Of a stretch of 42,641 nt of DNA, positions 1 through 8,152 are shown piece after piece. The notes beneath the pieces are model-generated. The model had not been told where the DNA came from. It worked only from the letters and a program-made list of their open reading frames with translations, and made no database searches. How positions within the stretch are numbered: the first letter of the stretch is position 1; every line of letters begins with the position of its first letter. This stretch comes from Alphaproteobacteria bacterium (GTDB taxonomy: Bacteria; Pseudomonadota; Alphaproteobacteria; Rhodobacterales; Rhodobacteraceae), in NCBI GenBank assembly GCA_030425145.1, contig JAUHVK010000035.1, positions 1 through 42,641 of the forward strand. Direction: 5' to 3'. Position numbers and translations under genes: made by a program.

Positions 1-306
1 AACGTCGGCGCATGAGATGGTCACCACGGGGCGCGCATCGCGTTGCTGTTACGCGGGCTGCTGTCCTTGACGGCAGGCTAGGTGTCTCAAAGCGGGCCGC
101 TTGACCACCAGCTTTTGCCCACTCCCCTATAAAGGCAAAATATCAGATTTAAGGGCAACGCCTCGCCGTTGATTTCTTTAGGTTTGCCGTCTCGCCTTTA
201 AGGGCAACGTGACACCAGCGGCACAAAATCACGTTTCTTGGAACATCCAAAGATTGGCTCGTTCAAATCCTCGGCCAACCGACTTGTTGTAGCGGCAACC
301 ACCTGC
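1..306. other. left flank without recognisable gene
   Basis: I see no convincing coding region in this stretch. It lies downstream of the leftward mntR-like gene, so it may hold that gene's 3' end signals or the tail of something outside the window. Its only clear structure is the 13-bp direct repeat described separately at 148-209. Confidence 0.5.
148..209. repeat. 13-bp direct repeat pair
   Basis: TTTAAGGGCAACG occurs exactly at 148-160 and again at 197-209, 49 bp apart start to start. A weaker relative, TATAAAGGCAAAA, lies at 128-140. The roughly regular spacing resembles iterons or tandem protein-binding sites. There is no nearby replication gene on this side to support an origin, so the role is unknown. 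Confidence 0.55.
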
Positions 307-759
307 CTATGACCGCTGGGCAAACGCCGCGAACAGGGCAAGCGTGCGCTCGCTCACATGATGCTCGATCCCTTCGGCATCGCGTTCAGCCGTCTCGGGG
401 TCGAGCCCGAGGCTCAGGAGAAACCGCAAGACGATCTCGTGGCGGTGCCTGCATTCCTTGGCAAGCGCCCGGCCTTCCTCGGTCAGAAAGACCGAACGGT
501 ATTTCGCGCGAGTGATCAGGCCGTCCCGCGCCAGACGGCCGAGGGTTTTGGCGACCGTCGGCGCGGTAACGCCCATCCGGGCCGCGATATCGACCGGTCG
601 GGCCTCGCCGTTCTCGTGGATGAGTTCGGCGATCAGTTCGACATAATCTTCCGCCACTTCGCTGCGCCGCGCCTCGCGCACACCGATGAAGGCCTCGGCG
701 CGGGATTCGACCGCACGTGCCTCTGCCTCGGTTGATTCAAGGTTCTCATCATCCGTCAT
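307..759 (-). CDS. mntR: MntR-type manganese-responsive repressor
   Basis: The 150-residue protein is a DtxR/MntR-family regulator of proteobacterial MntR type. A winged HTH spans about residues 35-95 ([20 protein letters not shown]) and a dimerisation helix region follows. D38, E41, H107, E129, E132 and H133 reproduce the order and spacing of the six Mn(II) ligands known from Bacillus subtilis MntR, so metal sensing should be intact. Such proteins bind DNA when loaded with Mn(II) and repress uptake genes. The gene is divergent from the multicopper oxidase and ZIP genes, and a palindrome at 812-825 in the shared region is the obvious operator. The repressed genes are inferred from position only. 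Confidence 0.88.
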   Translation of the reverse strand: MTDDENLESTEAEARAVESRAEAFIGVREARRSEVAEDYVELIAELIHENGEARPVDIAARMGVTAPTVAKTLGRLARDGLITRAKYRSVFLTEEGRALAKECRHRHEIVLRFLLSLGLDPETAERDAEGIEHHVSERTLALFAAFAQRS

Positions 760-783
760 GCCGTCACCTTCGCACGATCAGGA

Positions 784-825
784 TTGACTCGTAAAGCCTG
801 AGCGATGATTATTAGCCTATGCTAA
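784..825 (+). promoter_or_regulatory. oxidase promoter with MntR-like palindrome
   Basis: A sigma70-like promoter is visible: TTGACT at 784-789, a 17-bp spacer, and GATTAT at 807-812, which predicts a start near 819. The perfect dyad TTAGC-CTAT-GCTAA at 812-825 overlaps that start point, the usual place for a repressor to block transcription. DtxR/MntR-family operators are short AT-flanked palindromes of this kind. The layout also argues that the oxidase is translated from the ATG at 876, not from the ATG at 819. Confidence 0.6.
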
Positions 826-875
826 CTTTTTGCGCCGGGACTTTGGCCTGCGTGTCATCTGAAGGGACAACGTCC

Positions 876-2084
876 ATGCCTGTCGATACCAGCAAGCGAG
901 GGCGCGAGGTGTCGTCCGCCGTGGAGACATCTCGGCCCACAGCGCCACCTGCGATGGTCACGGAGCCAGTATCGGCGTCGCGACGCGCGCTGTTGGTCGG
1001 CGGTCTGGTGGCTGCCGGCGGAGCGGCCGTGGCCGCGAGCCGCGCGCAATCCCAGGCAACGCCCGACCCGATGGCGGGGCATGCGATGCCCGGCGGGGCG
1101 GTCGATCCGTATTCGGCCCATGACAGTGGCATGGCGCATGGCAACATGACGATGGTCGGCCAGGTGGATCACGCGGGGAACGGCTTTAACCCGACGGCCA
1201 TGCTGACCGACTGGGAGGTCGGCCGGACCGAGATCATGCCGTATGGTCGCACCTTGCGCACCTTTGAGGTCGAAGCCATCGACATGGAAATCGAGATTGC
1301 TCCCGGCGTCTTCTTTCCCGCCTGGACGTTCAACGGTCGCGTGCCCGGCCCCGCCCTGCGCGCAAAGGAGGGCGAACGGCTACGGATCGTCTTCCGCAAC
1401 CTCGGTTCACATCCCCATTCCATGCATTTTCACGGCATTCACTCGGCGCGAATGGACGGCGTTCAAGGCGCCGGGCTGATCGATCCGGGCGAGGAGTTCG
1501 TCTATGAGTTCGATGCCAAGCCCTTCGGCTGTCATCTCTATCATTGCCACGCGCTGCCGCTGAAACGGCACATGCACAAGGGCATGTACGGCCTGTTCGT
1601 GGTCGATCCAGATCCGGCGCGCCACCCCGAATTTGCGGCTGTTGCCGCGTCGCGTGTGCTGGGCAGCCCGGAAAACGCCGAATGGCAGGAACTGGCGATG
1701 GTGATGAACGGCTTTGACACCAATTTCGACGGCGAAAACGAGGTCTATGCCGTCAACACGGTCGGCCAGGCTTACATGAACGCGCCGATCCGGATCGACA
1801 AGTCGCGCCCGGTCCGTATCTACCTCATGAATGCGACCGAGTTCGATCCGATCAACTCGTTCCATCTGCACGGCAATTTCTTCGACTACTACGACACCGG
1901 TTCGCAACTCACGCCGACCCTGCGCACGGTCGATGTGATCATGCAGTGTCAGGCGCAGCGCGGCATCCTCGAGTTCAGTTTCGCGGACCACGAGGATGGA
2001 TTGTACATGTTCCATGCCCATCAAGCCGAGTTCACCGAACTAGGCTGGATGGGCTTTTTCGACGTGCGGGAGGCCGGAGCATGA
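876..2084 (+). CDS. Tat-exported two-domain multicopper oxidase
   Basis: The 402-residue protein starts at 876, with GAAGGGA 8 nt upstream; the in-frame ATG at 819 lies at the predicted transcription start. A twin-arginine signal is seen (S-RR at 36-37 followed by a hydrophobic Ala/Gly stretch), so it should be exported folded. Domain 1 has HFHGIH at 184-189 and a type-1 copper motif CHLYHCHALPLKRHMHKGM around 219-237 (C224, H225 or H223, M237). Domain 2 has FHLHGN (H330, H332) and MFHAHQ (H380, H382) with no cysteine. Type-1 copper in domain 1 and trinuclear ligands split between domains match the two-domain laccase/nitrite-reductase-like group. The substrate is unknown; MntR-type control points to Mn or another metal. 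The stop overlaps the ZIP start (ATGA). Confidence 0.85.
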   Translation: MPVDTSKRGREVSSAVETSRPTAPPAMVTEPVSASRRALLVGGLVAAGGAAVAASRAQSQATPDPMAGHAMPGGAVDPYSAHDSGMAHGNMTMVGQVDHAGNGFNPTAMLTDWEVGRTEIMPYGRTLRTFEVEAIDMEIEIAPGVFFPAWTFNGRVPGPALRAKEGERLRIVFRNLGSHPHSMHFHGIHSARMDGVQGAGLIDPGEEFVYEFDAKPFGCHLYHCHALPLKRHMHKGMYGLFVVDPDPARHPEFAAVAASRVLGSPENAEWQELAMVMNGFDTNFDGENEVYAVNTVGQAYMNAPIRIDKSRPVRIYLMNATEFDPINSFHLHGNFFDYYDTGSQLTPTLRTVDVIMQCQAQRGILEFSFADHEDGLYMFHAHQAEFTELGWMGFFDVREAGA

Positions 2085-3262
2085 CCGATCAGAGCGAACA
2101 CAGCCGCCCGCCAATGACCCGCCTGCTTTTCGTTCTCGTGCCGCTGGCCGTCATGCTGGGGGCTTTCGTGTGGATTGCCTCGCTCGATCCGCTGCGCGGC
2201 TTCAACAATGGCGCGCCCCCGGTCGAGGCGTTGACCGTCGAACGGACGATCCTAGATGGGTCGGGGATTTCGCTCAGTGTGCGCGCCGGCGGATCGGAAG
2301 CGATGGTGGTCGCGCAGGTTGCCGTGGATGATGCATACTGGACCTTCACGCAGGAACCGGCGGGGCCGATTGCCCGCGGCGATGCGGTCTGGCTGCGCAT
2401 TCCCTATCCGTGGGTCCTTGGCGAGGCCCATCATGTCAATCTGCTGACGAACACAGGCGCGACCTTTGGGCACGAGATCGCGGTTGCAGTTTCGACGCCA
2501 AGTCCCACCTGGGGGCAACTTCGGCTCCAGGCGGTGATCGGGGCGATCGTCGGCCTTTTGCCGGTAGCGCTTGGCCTGATGTTCTATCCGGCCATGAAGG
2601 GCGTCGGGCGAAGGGGGATGAACTTTCTGCTGGCGCTGACGGTCGGGTTGCTGGCCTTCCTGCTGATCGACACCATATCCGAGGCACTGGAGCTATCGGC
2701 AGAAGCGGCCGCGATATTCCAAGGTTCTGCCATGGTCTGGCTGGCGGCGCTTACAAGCTTTCTTCTATTGATGGCTATCGGGCGCTGGCGCGGCAATCCG
2801 GAAGGCATCGCGCTTGCGTTCTACATTGCCCTCGGGATCGGGCTTCACAACTTCGGCGAAGGGCTGGCAATCGGCGGCGCATTCGCCGCCGGGTCGGCGG
2901 GGCTTGGAACTTTCCTCGTCCTAGGCTTTGCCTTGCACAATGTCACCGAGGGCATCGGCATCGCCGCCCCGATGCTTCGTGCCCGGCCAACGCTTTGGAC
3001 GTTTGCCGCTCTGACCCTGCTCGCCGGTGGCCCGGCCATCCTCGGAATGTGGGCGGGCAGCCTTGCCTATGCGCCGCAATGGTCGGCACTGGCACTCGCC
3101 GTCGGAGCGGGTGCGATCCTGCAAGTCATGGTCGAGGTCAGCGCCTACCTTGTACGTCAAAACGCCGACAGGCAGGCGGCGCTGATGTCACCAGCCGTAC
3201 TGGTCGGGCTTCTGGGCGGCATCGCCTTCATGTACGCGACGGCGGCATTGATCAAGATCTGA
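2081..3262 (+). CDS. ZIP-family metal transporter with extracytoplasmic domain
   Basis: This 393-residue membrane protein overlaps the oxidase stop by 4 bp, so the two are translationally coupled. After a first membrane segment at about 15-35, residues about 40-145 form a polar, beta-rich stretch likely to lie outside the cytoplasm. The ZIP core with about seven more hydrophobic segments follows. HNFGEGLAIGGA and HNVTEGIGIA carry the paired His-Asn...Glu-Gly motifs that form the ZIP metal path. ZIP proteins import Zn, Mn or Fe. Coupling to a secreted oxidase resembles in principle the Fet3-Ftr1 oxidase-permease pairing of yeast; the substrate here is inferred, not shown. The N-terminal domain is not part of ordinary bacterial ZIPs. 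Confidence 0.82.
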   Translation: MTDQSEHSRPPMTRLLFVLVPLAVMLGAFVWIASLDPLRGFNNGAPPVEALTVERTILDGSGISLSVRAGGSEAMVVAQVAVDDAYWTFTQEPAGPIARGDAVWLRIPYPWVLGEAHHVNLLTNTGATFGHEIAVAVSTPSPTWGQLRLQAVIGAIVGLLPVALGLMFYPAMKGVGRRGMNFLLALTVGLLAFLLIDTISEALELSAEAAAIFQGSAMVWLAALTSFLLLMAIGRWRGNPEGIALAFYIALGIGLHNFGEGLAIGGAFAAGSAGLGTFLVLGFALHNVTEGIGIAAPMLRARPTLWTFAALTLLAGGPAILGMWAGSLAYAPQWSALALAVGAGAILQVMVEVSAYLVRQNADRQAALMSPAVLVGLLGGIAFMYATAALIKI

Positions 3263-3589
3263 GCGGTAATCGGCTGTTTCGGCTTCATGGGGCGGTCGCC
3301 CAGCTCTATAAACTGACCCCGTCTGTCCACGGGGAGATCGCAATTTTCGTGCCCCAGTTTGTGCGCCCAAGAGACTTATTCTTTCGTGATTTCGAAATAA
3401 AGAATTTGAGGCTAGAGCGACTAGAGGATCCCACAGATAGGTGAAAACACCGCAAATCCATCTGACTACTATTTCTGAGCCGCACGTCGAAATCGACTGT
3501 CTCATATTTTTGGTCTGTCACGATTCTGGTCCTCCGTTGAACAATCAACAGATGTTACGCACCAAAACGAGTGCTTCTTTAGAGGTGTT
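3263..3589. other. intergenic region between metal module and plasmid genes
   Basis: No gene is supported between the ZIP gene and the convergent DUF1612 gene. It contains the 10-bp palindrome ATTTCGAAAT at 3389-3398, nested in ATTCTTT (3378-3384) and AAAGAAT (3399-3405), a possible weak terminator for either convergent unit. I see no transposon end that would define how the metal module entered. Confidence 0.4.
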
Positions 3590-4669
3590 TCATGGCATCG
3601 CCCGCCACATGCGGAAACGCACCTGTTCGGTCACCTCGCGGATTAGACCTTGCGCTTCCATCCAAGCAAGGTTGCGCTGGACGGCGGCGCGGCTGGCACC
3701 GGTCAGGGTCTCGGCCATTGGAGCGGAGACGACGGGCCATTCGGTCAGCACCGCGCGCAATGCAGGTGGTGTCTTGCCAGAGAGCGGTGCCATCATGTTG
3801 TCCGCCCGCGCTGACCATGCCTGGATATCGTCGAGGTGCCGCATCGCGGTCAGGCATGCTGTTTCCATTCCCTCGAGCCAACGCTGCATGCGCTCGGCAG
3901 GTGGGCCACTGGCGCGCAGCCCCCCTGCCCCGCGCATAGCCAGAGGCGCAAAGATGGCCCCCCCATTCGAATTCGCGCCTTCGCTGGCGGCAATGCGTGC
4001 GGCGGTAACCGCCGCTTCCATACGGTCGCCCTGTTGCCCGAGGCCCGCAAGGCTCCAGAGGTGAAACCCCATGCAGGCGCGCGTGATCGGGTGCAGGTCG
4101 GCGGCTTGCGCCATCAGGTCAAGCCAAACGCCTGCGCGATCTGCAAAGGGCTCGGCTTCATCCGCCATGTTTTCAGGGTCACGGCGATCGAGGAAAGCGG
4201 ATAGGTCCACCTCTGGGCCGGGACCGCCTGTAAGGCGCCGCACCGCCCATCCGACACGCGCGAGCGCTGCGGTGTCGTCCTGCACCCCGGACAAGCGCAT
4301 GGATATCCAGAGTGCCAGCCGATCCGGGCCAATTCGGTCGCCCACAAACCAGCTGAGGTCTGCCGCCTCCATCAGCGCGAGCCTGTGCCGCCAGCCCTCC
4401 GGGCCACGCCGCAAACGATCATCCAGCGCGCCAATCCGGCCAGCCACACGGGCGAGACGGGCGGCACTGCCCGCCTCGGCGCGTCGCCAATCGTCGAGGA
4501 CTGCGGTTTCACGCGGCTTTGCCTTTGGCCCGGGCAGCAGATAATCCGGCTCCACTTCCATCGGACCGGGAAGGAACCACAGGTCGTCCTCGGACGTCTC
4601 TTCAATCCCCTCCGCATCAACTAGAGGACCGTCCAATTTACTATACTGCGTAGGTACTTGAGGCTTCAT
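3590..4669 (-). CDS. DUF1612 / HTH_13 plasmid protein (RHE_PE00001 family)
   Basis: The 359-residue protein ends with a winged-helix-like segment, LTGASRAAVQRNLAWMEAQG followed by LIREVT and RFRMWRA, which matches the C-terminal HTH of the RHE_PE00001 family. The middle part (LDDRLRRGPEGW, near 83-95) fits the DUF1612 region. The family is common on RepABC plasmids of Rhizobiales and Rhodobacterales and has no firm function; a DNA-binding or transcriptional role is inferred from the HTH. The gene is divergent from the resolvase. Two dyads just upstream of its ATG (4673-4694 and 4714-4735) could be autoregulatory operators. The N-terminal 50 residues are acidic and proline-rich and look disordered. 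Confidence 0.62.
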   Translation of the reverse strand: MKPQVPTQYSKLDGPLVDAEGIEETSEDDLWFLPGPMEVEPDYLLPGPKAKPRETAVLDDWRRAEAGSAARLARVAGRIGALDDRLRRGPEGWRHRLALMEAADLSWFVGDRIGPDRLALWISMRLSGVQDDTAALARVGWAVRRLTGGPGPEVDLSAFLDRRDPENMADEAEPFADRAGVWLDLMAQAADLHPITRACMGFHLWSLAGLGQQGDRMEAAVTAARIAASEGANSNGGAIFAPLAMRGAGGLRASGPPAERMQRWLEGMETACLTAMRHLDDIQAWSARADNMMAPLSGKTPPALRAVLTEWPVVSAPMAETLTGASRAAVQRNLAWMEAQGLIREVTEQVRFRMWRAMP

Positions 4670-4672
4670 ATG

Positions 4673-4735
4673 TGCAAAATATGGCGCTTTTGCATTTTAC
4701 CAAAGTGTTTTGTTAGGGTGCGCCTGCACACCCTA
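4673..4735 (-). promoter_or_regulatory. two dyads upstream of the DUF1612 gene
   Basis: TGCAAAA (4673-4679) and TTTTGCA (4688-4694) form a perfect 7-bp dyad 4 bp upstream of the leftward ATG at 4669. A second dyad, TAGGGTG (4714-4720) and CACCCTA (4729-4735), lies 40 bp further up. Two palindromes in the leader of a gene for an HTH protein are typical of operators. Autoregulation is an inference. Confidence 0.45.
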
Positions 4736-4847
4736 TATAGCACGCGCGCGCGGTGGTCTGCGATATCTCTCTGATCGCGCTCAGCATATGAAAACCAAGG
4801 GGTTTTTGATTTGCAGCACCACAAAGAGCGCCCTTGCCTCTGTTTAC

Positions 4848-4893
4848 AAACGGTCGTTTAGTAGCAATACCTTAAATTGCAAACGGCTCGTTT
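4848..4893. promoter_or_regulatory. res-like dyads upstream of resolvase
   Basis: AAACGGTCGTTT at 4848-4859 and AAACGGCTCGTTT at 4881-4893 are two near-identical dyads (arms AAACG and CGTTT), centred about 33 bp apart and directly upstream of the resolvase ATG at 4896. Serine resolvases bind paired inverted sites next to their own gene, for both recombination and autorepression. A complete res site would usually contain three subsites; I recognise two. Confidence 0.55.
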
Positions 4894-4895
4894 TC

Positions 4896-5777
4896 ATGCC
4901 CCTGATAGGCTATGCGCGCGTCTCGACCGAAGATCAGACCCCCCTGCCCCAGTCAGAGGCCCTGCAAACTGTGGGTTGCGGCGAGATCTTTGAAGAGCAC
5001 GCCTCGGGCGGCAATCGCGCGCGACCGGTGCTGGCACGCGTGCTCGAACGCGTCCAGAGCGGCGATACGCTGGTCGTTGTGCGGATCGACCGGCTAGCGC
5101 GATCTCTGTCGCACTTGCTGGAGGTGATCGAACGTCTGGAGGCCAAGGGAGCTTTCTTCCGCTCCCTACAGGACCCCATCGACACCGCTTCCCCGCAGGG
5201 CAAGTTCACATTGCAGGTTCTGGGCGCCGCGGCCGAGTTCGAGCGCGCGCTGATACGAGAGCGCACAAAGGCCGGGCTTGCCTCTGCGCGCGCCAAAGGG
5301 CGCGTTGGTGGCAATCCTGGGCTACGCGCCAAGGATCCCGCTGCGCTGCGCAAGGTGCGGCTGGCGCGACAGGACGGCTACATGGAGCGCCTCAACGAGA
5401 CCGCGCAGGATTGGGTGCCCCATGTGCGCCGCTTGCGGCCGGATATGGCCTGGGAAGACCTGCTGCGGATCATCAATGGCCCCCTGCCCCCAGATCGCCA
5501 TTGGACACAAAGCCGCCTGCTCCGCGCTGTGAAAGCCTATGTCCGCGACGGGTTTCTACCAGATGCAGTGCTTGGCCGCGCCGGACGCCGCGAAACCGAT
5601 GACCGCCTGCCGGCTATCGTGGCTGCCATCAAAGGCTCGGACCCCGAAATAACACTGCAGGCGATCTGCAACCGGCTGGAATCGATGCGTGAGCGCACCC
5701 CCCGAGGGCGCACTATCTGGCAGCCGTCTTCGGTCAAAATGCTGCTTGAGCGTGCGGAAAAGTTGGGGCTCCTCTGA
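4896..5777 (+). CDS. serine recombinase (resolvase family) with long C-terminal domain
   Basis: The chosen start gives 293 residues beginning MPLIGYARVSTEDQ, with the catalytic serine at residue 10. RIDRLARS and the AAEFERALIRERT helix are standard resolvase/invertase catalytic-domain motifs. An upstream ATG-less extension in the same frame is rejected because it would cross the res-like dyads. Typical Tn3 resolvases have about 185 residues. This one has about 110 extra, ending in WQPSSVKMLLERAEKLGLL, which looks like a second HTH-type segment. Next to repABC it most likely resolves plasmid multimers. It could instead be the remnant resolvase of a Tn3-like transposon, but I see no transposase or terminal repeats. 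Confidence 0.85.
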   Translation: MPLIGYARVSTEDQTPLPQSEALQTVGCGEIFEEHASGGNRARPVLARVLERVQSGDTLVVVRIDRLARSLSHLLEVIERLEAKGAFFRSLQDPIDTASPQGKFTLQVLGAAAEFERALIRERTKAGLASARAKGRVGGNPGLRAKDPAALRKVRLARQDGYMERLNETAQDWVPHVRRLRPDMAWEDLLRIINGPLPPDRHWTQSRLLRAVKAYVRDGFLPDAVLGRAGRRETDDRLPAIVAAIKGSDPEITLQAICNRLESMRERTPRGRTIWQPSSVKMLLERAEKLGLL

Positions 5778-5827
5778 ACACGACACTTGTGTTGGCCTAA
5801 CGGATTGCCACTAAATCTAGAAAGTGC

Positions 5828-5856
5828 TTGCACGAATCTGGCTGCTCGGGCAATAG
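5828..5856 (+). promoter_or_regulatory. possible repA promoter
   Basis: TTGCAC at 5828-5833 and CAATAG at 5851-5856 are separated by 17 bp, 55 bp before the repA start. The -10 match is poor. Farther down, GCGCG and CGCGC arms flank an A-rich run just before the ATG and could serve RepA autoregulation. Confidence 0.3.
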
Positions 5857-5911
5857 TCTCGAAAAATAACGCGCGGTCACATAAAAAACGCGCCCACGGA
5901 TCGGGGCAGAC

Positions 5912-7105
5912 ATGAGCGAAGCAGAACAGGATCTAGATATCGCCATCGGGCACTACGCGGAACTTCTCGCGTCGAACCTGCATGCTCAGCGCGCTGCACA
6001 CTTCCCACCAGATGCTAAGAAGGTGATGCGCACTTTGACCAGCGGCGAAGCTGCTGAGCTCCTTGGCGTCGACCATACCTATCTTCGGAAGCTTCATCGA
6101 GAAGGAAAGATCGTTGACGTAGAGACGACGGCTGGAAGTCATCGCCGCTATACGCTCGACGATATCTGGGAAATCCGGCAGACGCTTGAAGGAAACGCAA
6201 AAAAGGCTGGAACTTACGTGCCTGGACGTCGCGACGGTGACGAGCTTCAAGTCATTTCAGTGGTGAACTTCAAGGGCGGTAGCGGCAAAACGACGACGTC
6301 TGCTCACCTTGCTCAGCGCTTGGCGCTCAAGGGGTACAGGGTTCTTGCGATCGATCTCGACCCCCAAGCATCTCTTTCGGCTCTTCACGGAATCCAGCCG
6401 GAACTCGACCTCATGGAAGGCGGAACCCTCTATGATGCCGTTCGCTATGACGATCCGGTTCCGATCGCCGAAGTGATCCGTAAGACCTACATCCGCGGCC
6501 TTGATCTTATCCCGGGCAACCTTGAACTCATGGAGTTCGAGCACGAGACGCCTGCTGCGATCCAGCGAGGTGGAGCAAAGGCGTTCTTTGCGAGAGTTCA
6601 TGATGCTCTCGATAGTGTTGAAGCAAACTACGACGTTGTTGTGATCGACTGTCCGCCGCAACTTGGTTTCTTGACGATGTCAGCACTTTCCGCGTCCTTG
6701 GGTGTGCTCGTGACGGTTCACCCGCAGATGCTTGACCTTATGTCGATGTCCCAATTCCTGCGAATGACTGCGGATCTTCTTGGAGTAATCAGGGATGCAG
6801 GCGCAAATCTGCGCTTCGATTGGCTTCGCTTCTTGCCAACGCGATACAAAGTGGGCGACGCGCCACAGACCGAAGTCATCGCCTTCATTCGCGGGCTCTT
6901 TGGGAGGTCGGTCCTGACTAATCACATGGTTGAGTCGACCGCAATTTCTGATGCCGGCTTGACCAAGCAAACGCTCTACGAAGCTGACAAGAAGGACTTC
7001 ACGCGTCAGACGTTTGATCGTGCGATCGAATCTATGAATGCAGTGAACGATGAGATCGCTGAAATCATCCAGAACACATGGGGGCGGAATGGCAAGAAAG
7101 CCTAA
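5912..7105 (+). CDS. repA: RepA, ParA-type partition ATPase of repABC
   Basis: The 397-residue protein has an N-terminal MerR-like HTH (about 42-90, TSGEAAELLGVDHTYLRKLH) and a deviant Walker A box, KGGSGKTT, at 121-128. The Walker B-type VIDCPPQLG follows, and the order fits RepA proteins of alphaproteobacterial repABC operons. RepA drives plasmid segregation with RepB and the parS sites and represses its own operon through the HTH. It is the first gene of repA-repB-repC and overlaps repB by 17 bp. Its base composition is lower in GC than the accessory genes to the right. Confidence 0.95.
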   Translation: MSEAEQDLDIAIGHYAELLASNLHAQRAAHFPPDAKKVMRTLTSGEAAELLGVDHTYLRKLHREGKIVDVETTAGSHRRYTLDDIWEIRQTLEGNAKKAGTYVPGRRDGDELQVISVVNFKGGSGKTTTSAHLAQRLALKGYRVLAIDLDPQASLSALHGIQPELDLMEGGTLYDAVRYDDPVPIAEVIRKTYIRGLDLIPGNLELMEFEHETPAAIQRGGAKAFFARVHDALDSVEANYDVVVIDCPPQLGFLTMSALSASLGVLVTVHPQMLDLMSMSQFLRMTADLLGVIRDAGANLRFDWLRFLPTRYKVGDAPQTEVIAFIRGLFGRSVLTNHMVESTAISDAGLTKQTLYEADKKDFTRQTFDRAIESMNAVNDEIAEIIQNTWGRNGKKA

Positions 7106-8018
7106 ACTTGGCCTGCCGCTGCAGACCCTTCGCAACGCTCCTGACGCTCTTGAAGGGCGCCGACTGCGTGGCGGTGTTTTTGAGATCGATCCGGCGCAGA
7201 TTGTTACCGAAGGACGGTTGGATGACAGGCTTCAGATTGAAGTTGAGGGCCTGAAGAACTCTATTTCCAAGAACGGTCAGCGTGTGCCTGTCTTGGTCCG
7301 CCCACTGGAAGGCGATCGCTACAACCTGATCTATGGCCGCAGACGCTTGGAAGCATGTCGCGAACTCGGTATCAAAGTTCGAGCCATCGTCACAGAGGTT
7401 GAAGGTGATCAAGCGCTTCGAGATCAGCTTCTCGAGAACCAAGAGCGTCGTGATCTGAGCTTTATTGAACGTGCGCTTGTAGCGACGGCGCTTCTGGACG
7501 GCGACCATTTGGAAGGGGCTGAGCGCACCAATCGTGGTGTCGCCGAAGTCCTTAACCTCCACGAAGCTGGGGTTTCACAGCTCTTGAGTGTCGTTCGGAC
7601 GGTCGGCGAGGATCTCATCCAGGCAATTGGTGCAGCTCCTGGGATTGGTCGCCCGAGATGGGAAGAGCTCAAAAAGGCTTTGGGTGCCTACGACGGTGAT
7701 CGGGACCAACTGCTAGCAATAGCTCATGCAGCCAAGTCCGGAAGTTCCGGCTCGGTCGATGAGGTTTCTGAGCGTGCGTTTCTCGCAGTTCTGGCAGCTG
7801 CGAAGAGCGCAGAGAAGAAAGCAAGCCCGTCTAGAAAGGGTGTGCCTGCTTTGGCGATCCCCGGTGTTGGAGCTGCGACGGTCAAGACCGGCCGCCAAGG
7901 CAAGCAGCTCAAACTTGATCTAACTACGGATGAACCTGATTTTATCAGCTGGTTGGAAGGCAACGCCCCAAAGCTGATTACCGAGCTTCATGAGCGCTGG
8001 AAGCGTTCAGGAGACTGA
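7089..8018 (+). CDS. repB: RepB, ParB-type centromere-binding protein of repABC
   Basis: The start at 7089 (MARKPKLGL, 309 residues) has a G-rich Shine-Dalgarno segment just upstream and lies inside the end of repA. YGRRRLEA at 82-89 is the conserved ParB/Spo0J arginine-rich box (CTP-binding fold), and an HTH region follows near 150-170 (RGVAEVLNLHEAGVSQLL). RepB binds parS palindromes and loads RepA. The likely targets are the two copies at 9440-9453 and 9486-9499. Overlap with repA keeps RepA and RepB in ratio. Confidence 0.94.
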   Translation: MARKPKLGLPLQTLRNAPDALEGRRLRGGVFEIDPAQIVTEGRLDDRLQIEVEGLKNSISKNGQRVPVLVRPLEGDRYNLIYGRRRLEACRELGIKVRAIVTEVEGDQALRDQLLENQERRDLSFIERALVATALLDGDHLEGAERTNRGVAEVLNLHEAGVSQLLSVVRTVGEDLIQAIGAAPGIGRPRWEELKKALGAYDGDRDQLLAIAHAAKSGSSGSVDEVSERAFLAVLAAAKSAEKKASPSRKGVPALAIPGVGAATVKTGRQGKQLKLDLTTDEPDFISWLEGNAPKLITELHERWKRSGD

Positions 8019-8061
8019 GGAAGAGCAACCAACAAGAAGGAGGCACGATACAGGCAAAAAG

Positions 8062-8094
8062 AAAAAGGCCCCGAGAAGCTAGCTTCACGAGACC
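8062..8094 (-). terminator. terminator of the antisense RNA
   Basis: On the minus strand, 12-bp arms (8083-8094 and 8067-8078) pair with G-U wobbles and one mismatch around the 4-nt loop CTAG (8079-8082). Five consecutive U residues (plus-strand A at 8062-8066) follow. On the plus strand no T run follows, so the terminator is directional. Confidence 0.75.
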
Positions 8095-8146
8095 TTTGTA
8101 AGGTTTCGCACCGGGATCAGCCCGCTACAAAATCTCAGTTTTCGCA
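8062..8146 (-). ncRNA. incA: repABC counter-transcribed RNA (incA-type ctRNA)
   Basis: The repB-repC gap of every known repABC operon carries a small antisense RNA that limits repC expression. Here a leftward promoter (8153-8181) predicts a start near 8146, and a strong leftward terminator ends at 8062. The resulting RNA is about 85 nt, the usual size. It is antisense to the repC leader. The exact 5' end is inferred. Confidence 0.72.
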
Positions 8147-8152
8147 CTTCTG

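Noticed and set aside
819-875. Upstream ATG of the multicopper oxidase frame
   Set aside because: It sits at the predicted transcription start and inside the palindrome; the ATG at 876 has a better ribosome site and leaves a normal Tat signal.
3420-3434. Polylinker-like CTAGAGGATCC
   Set aside because: The match is too short and the surrounding bases do not continue as vector sequence; taken as coincidence.
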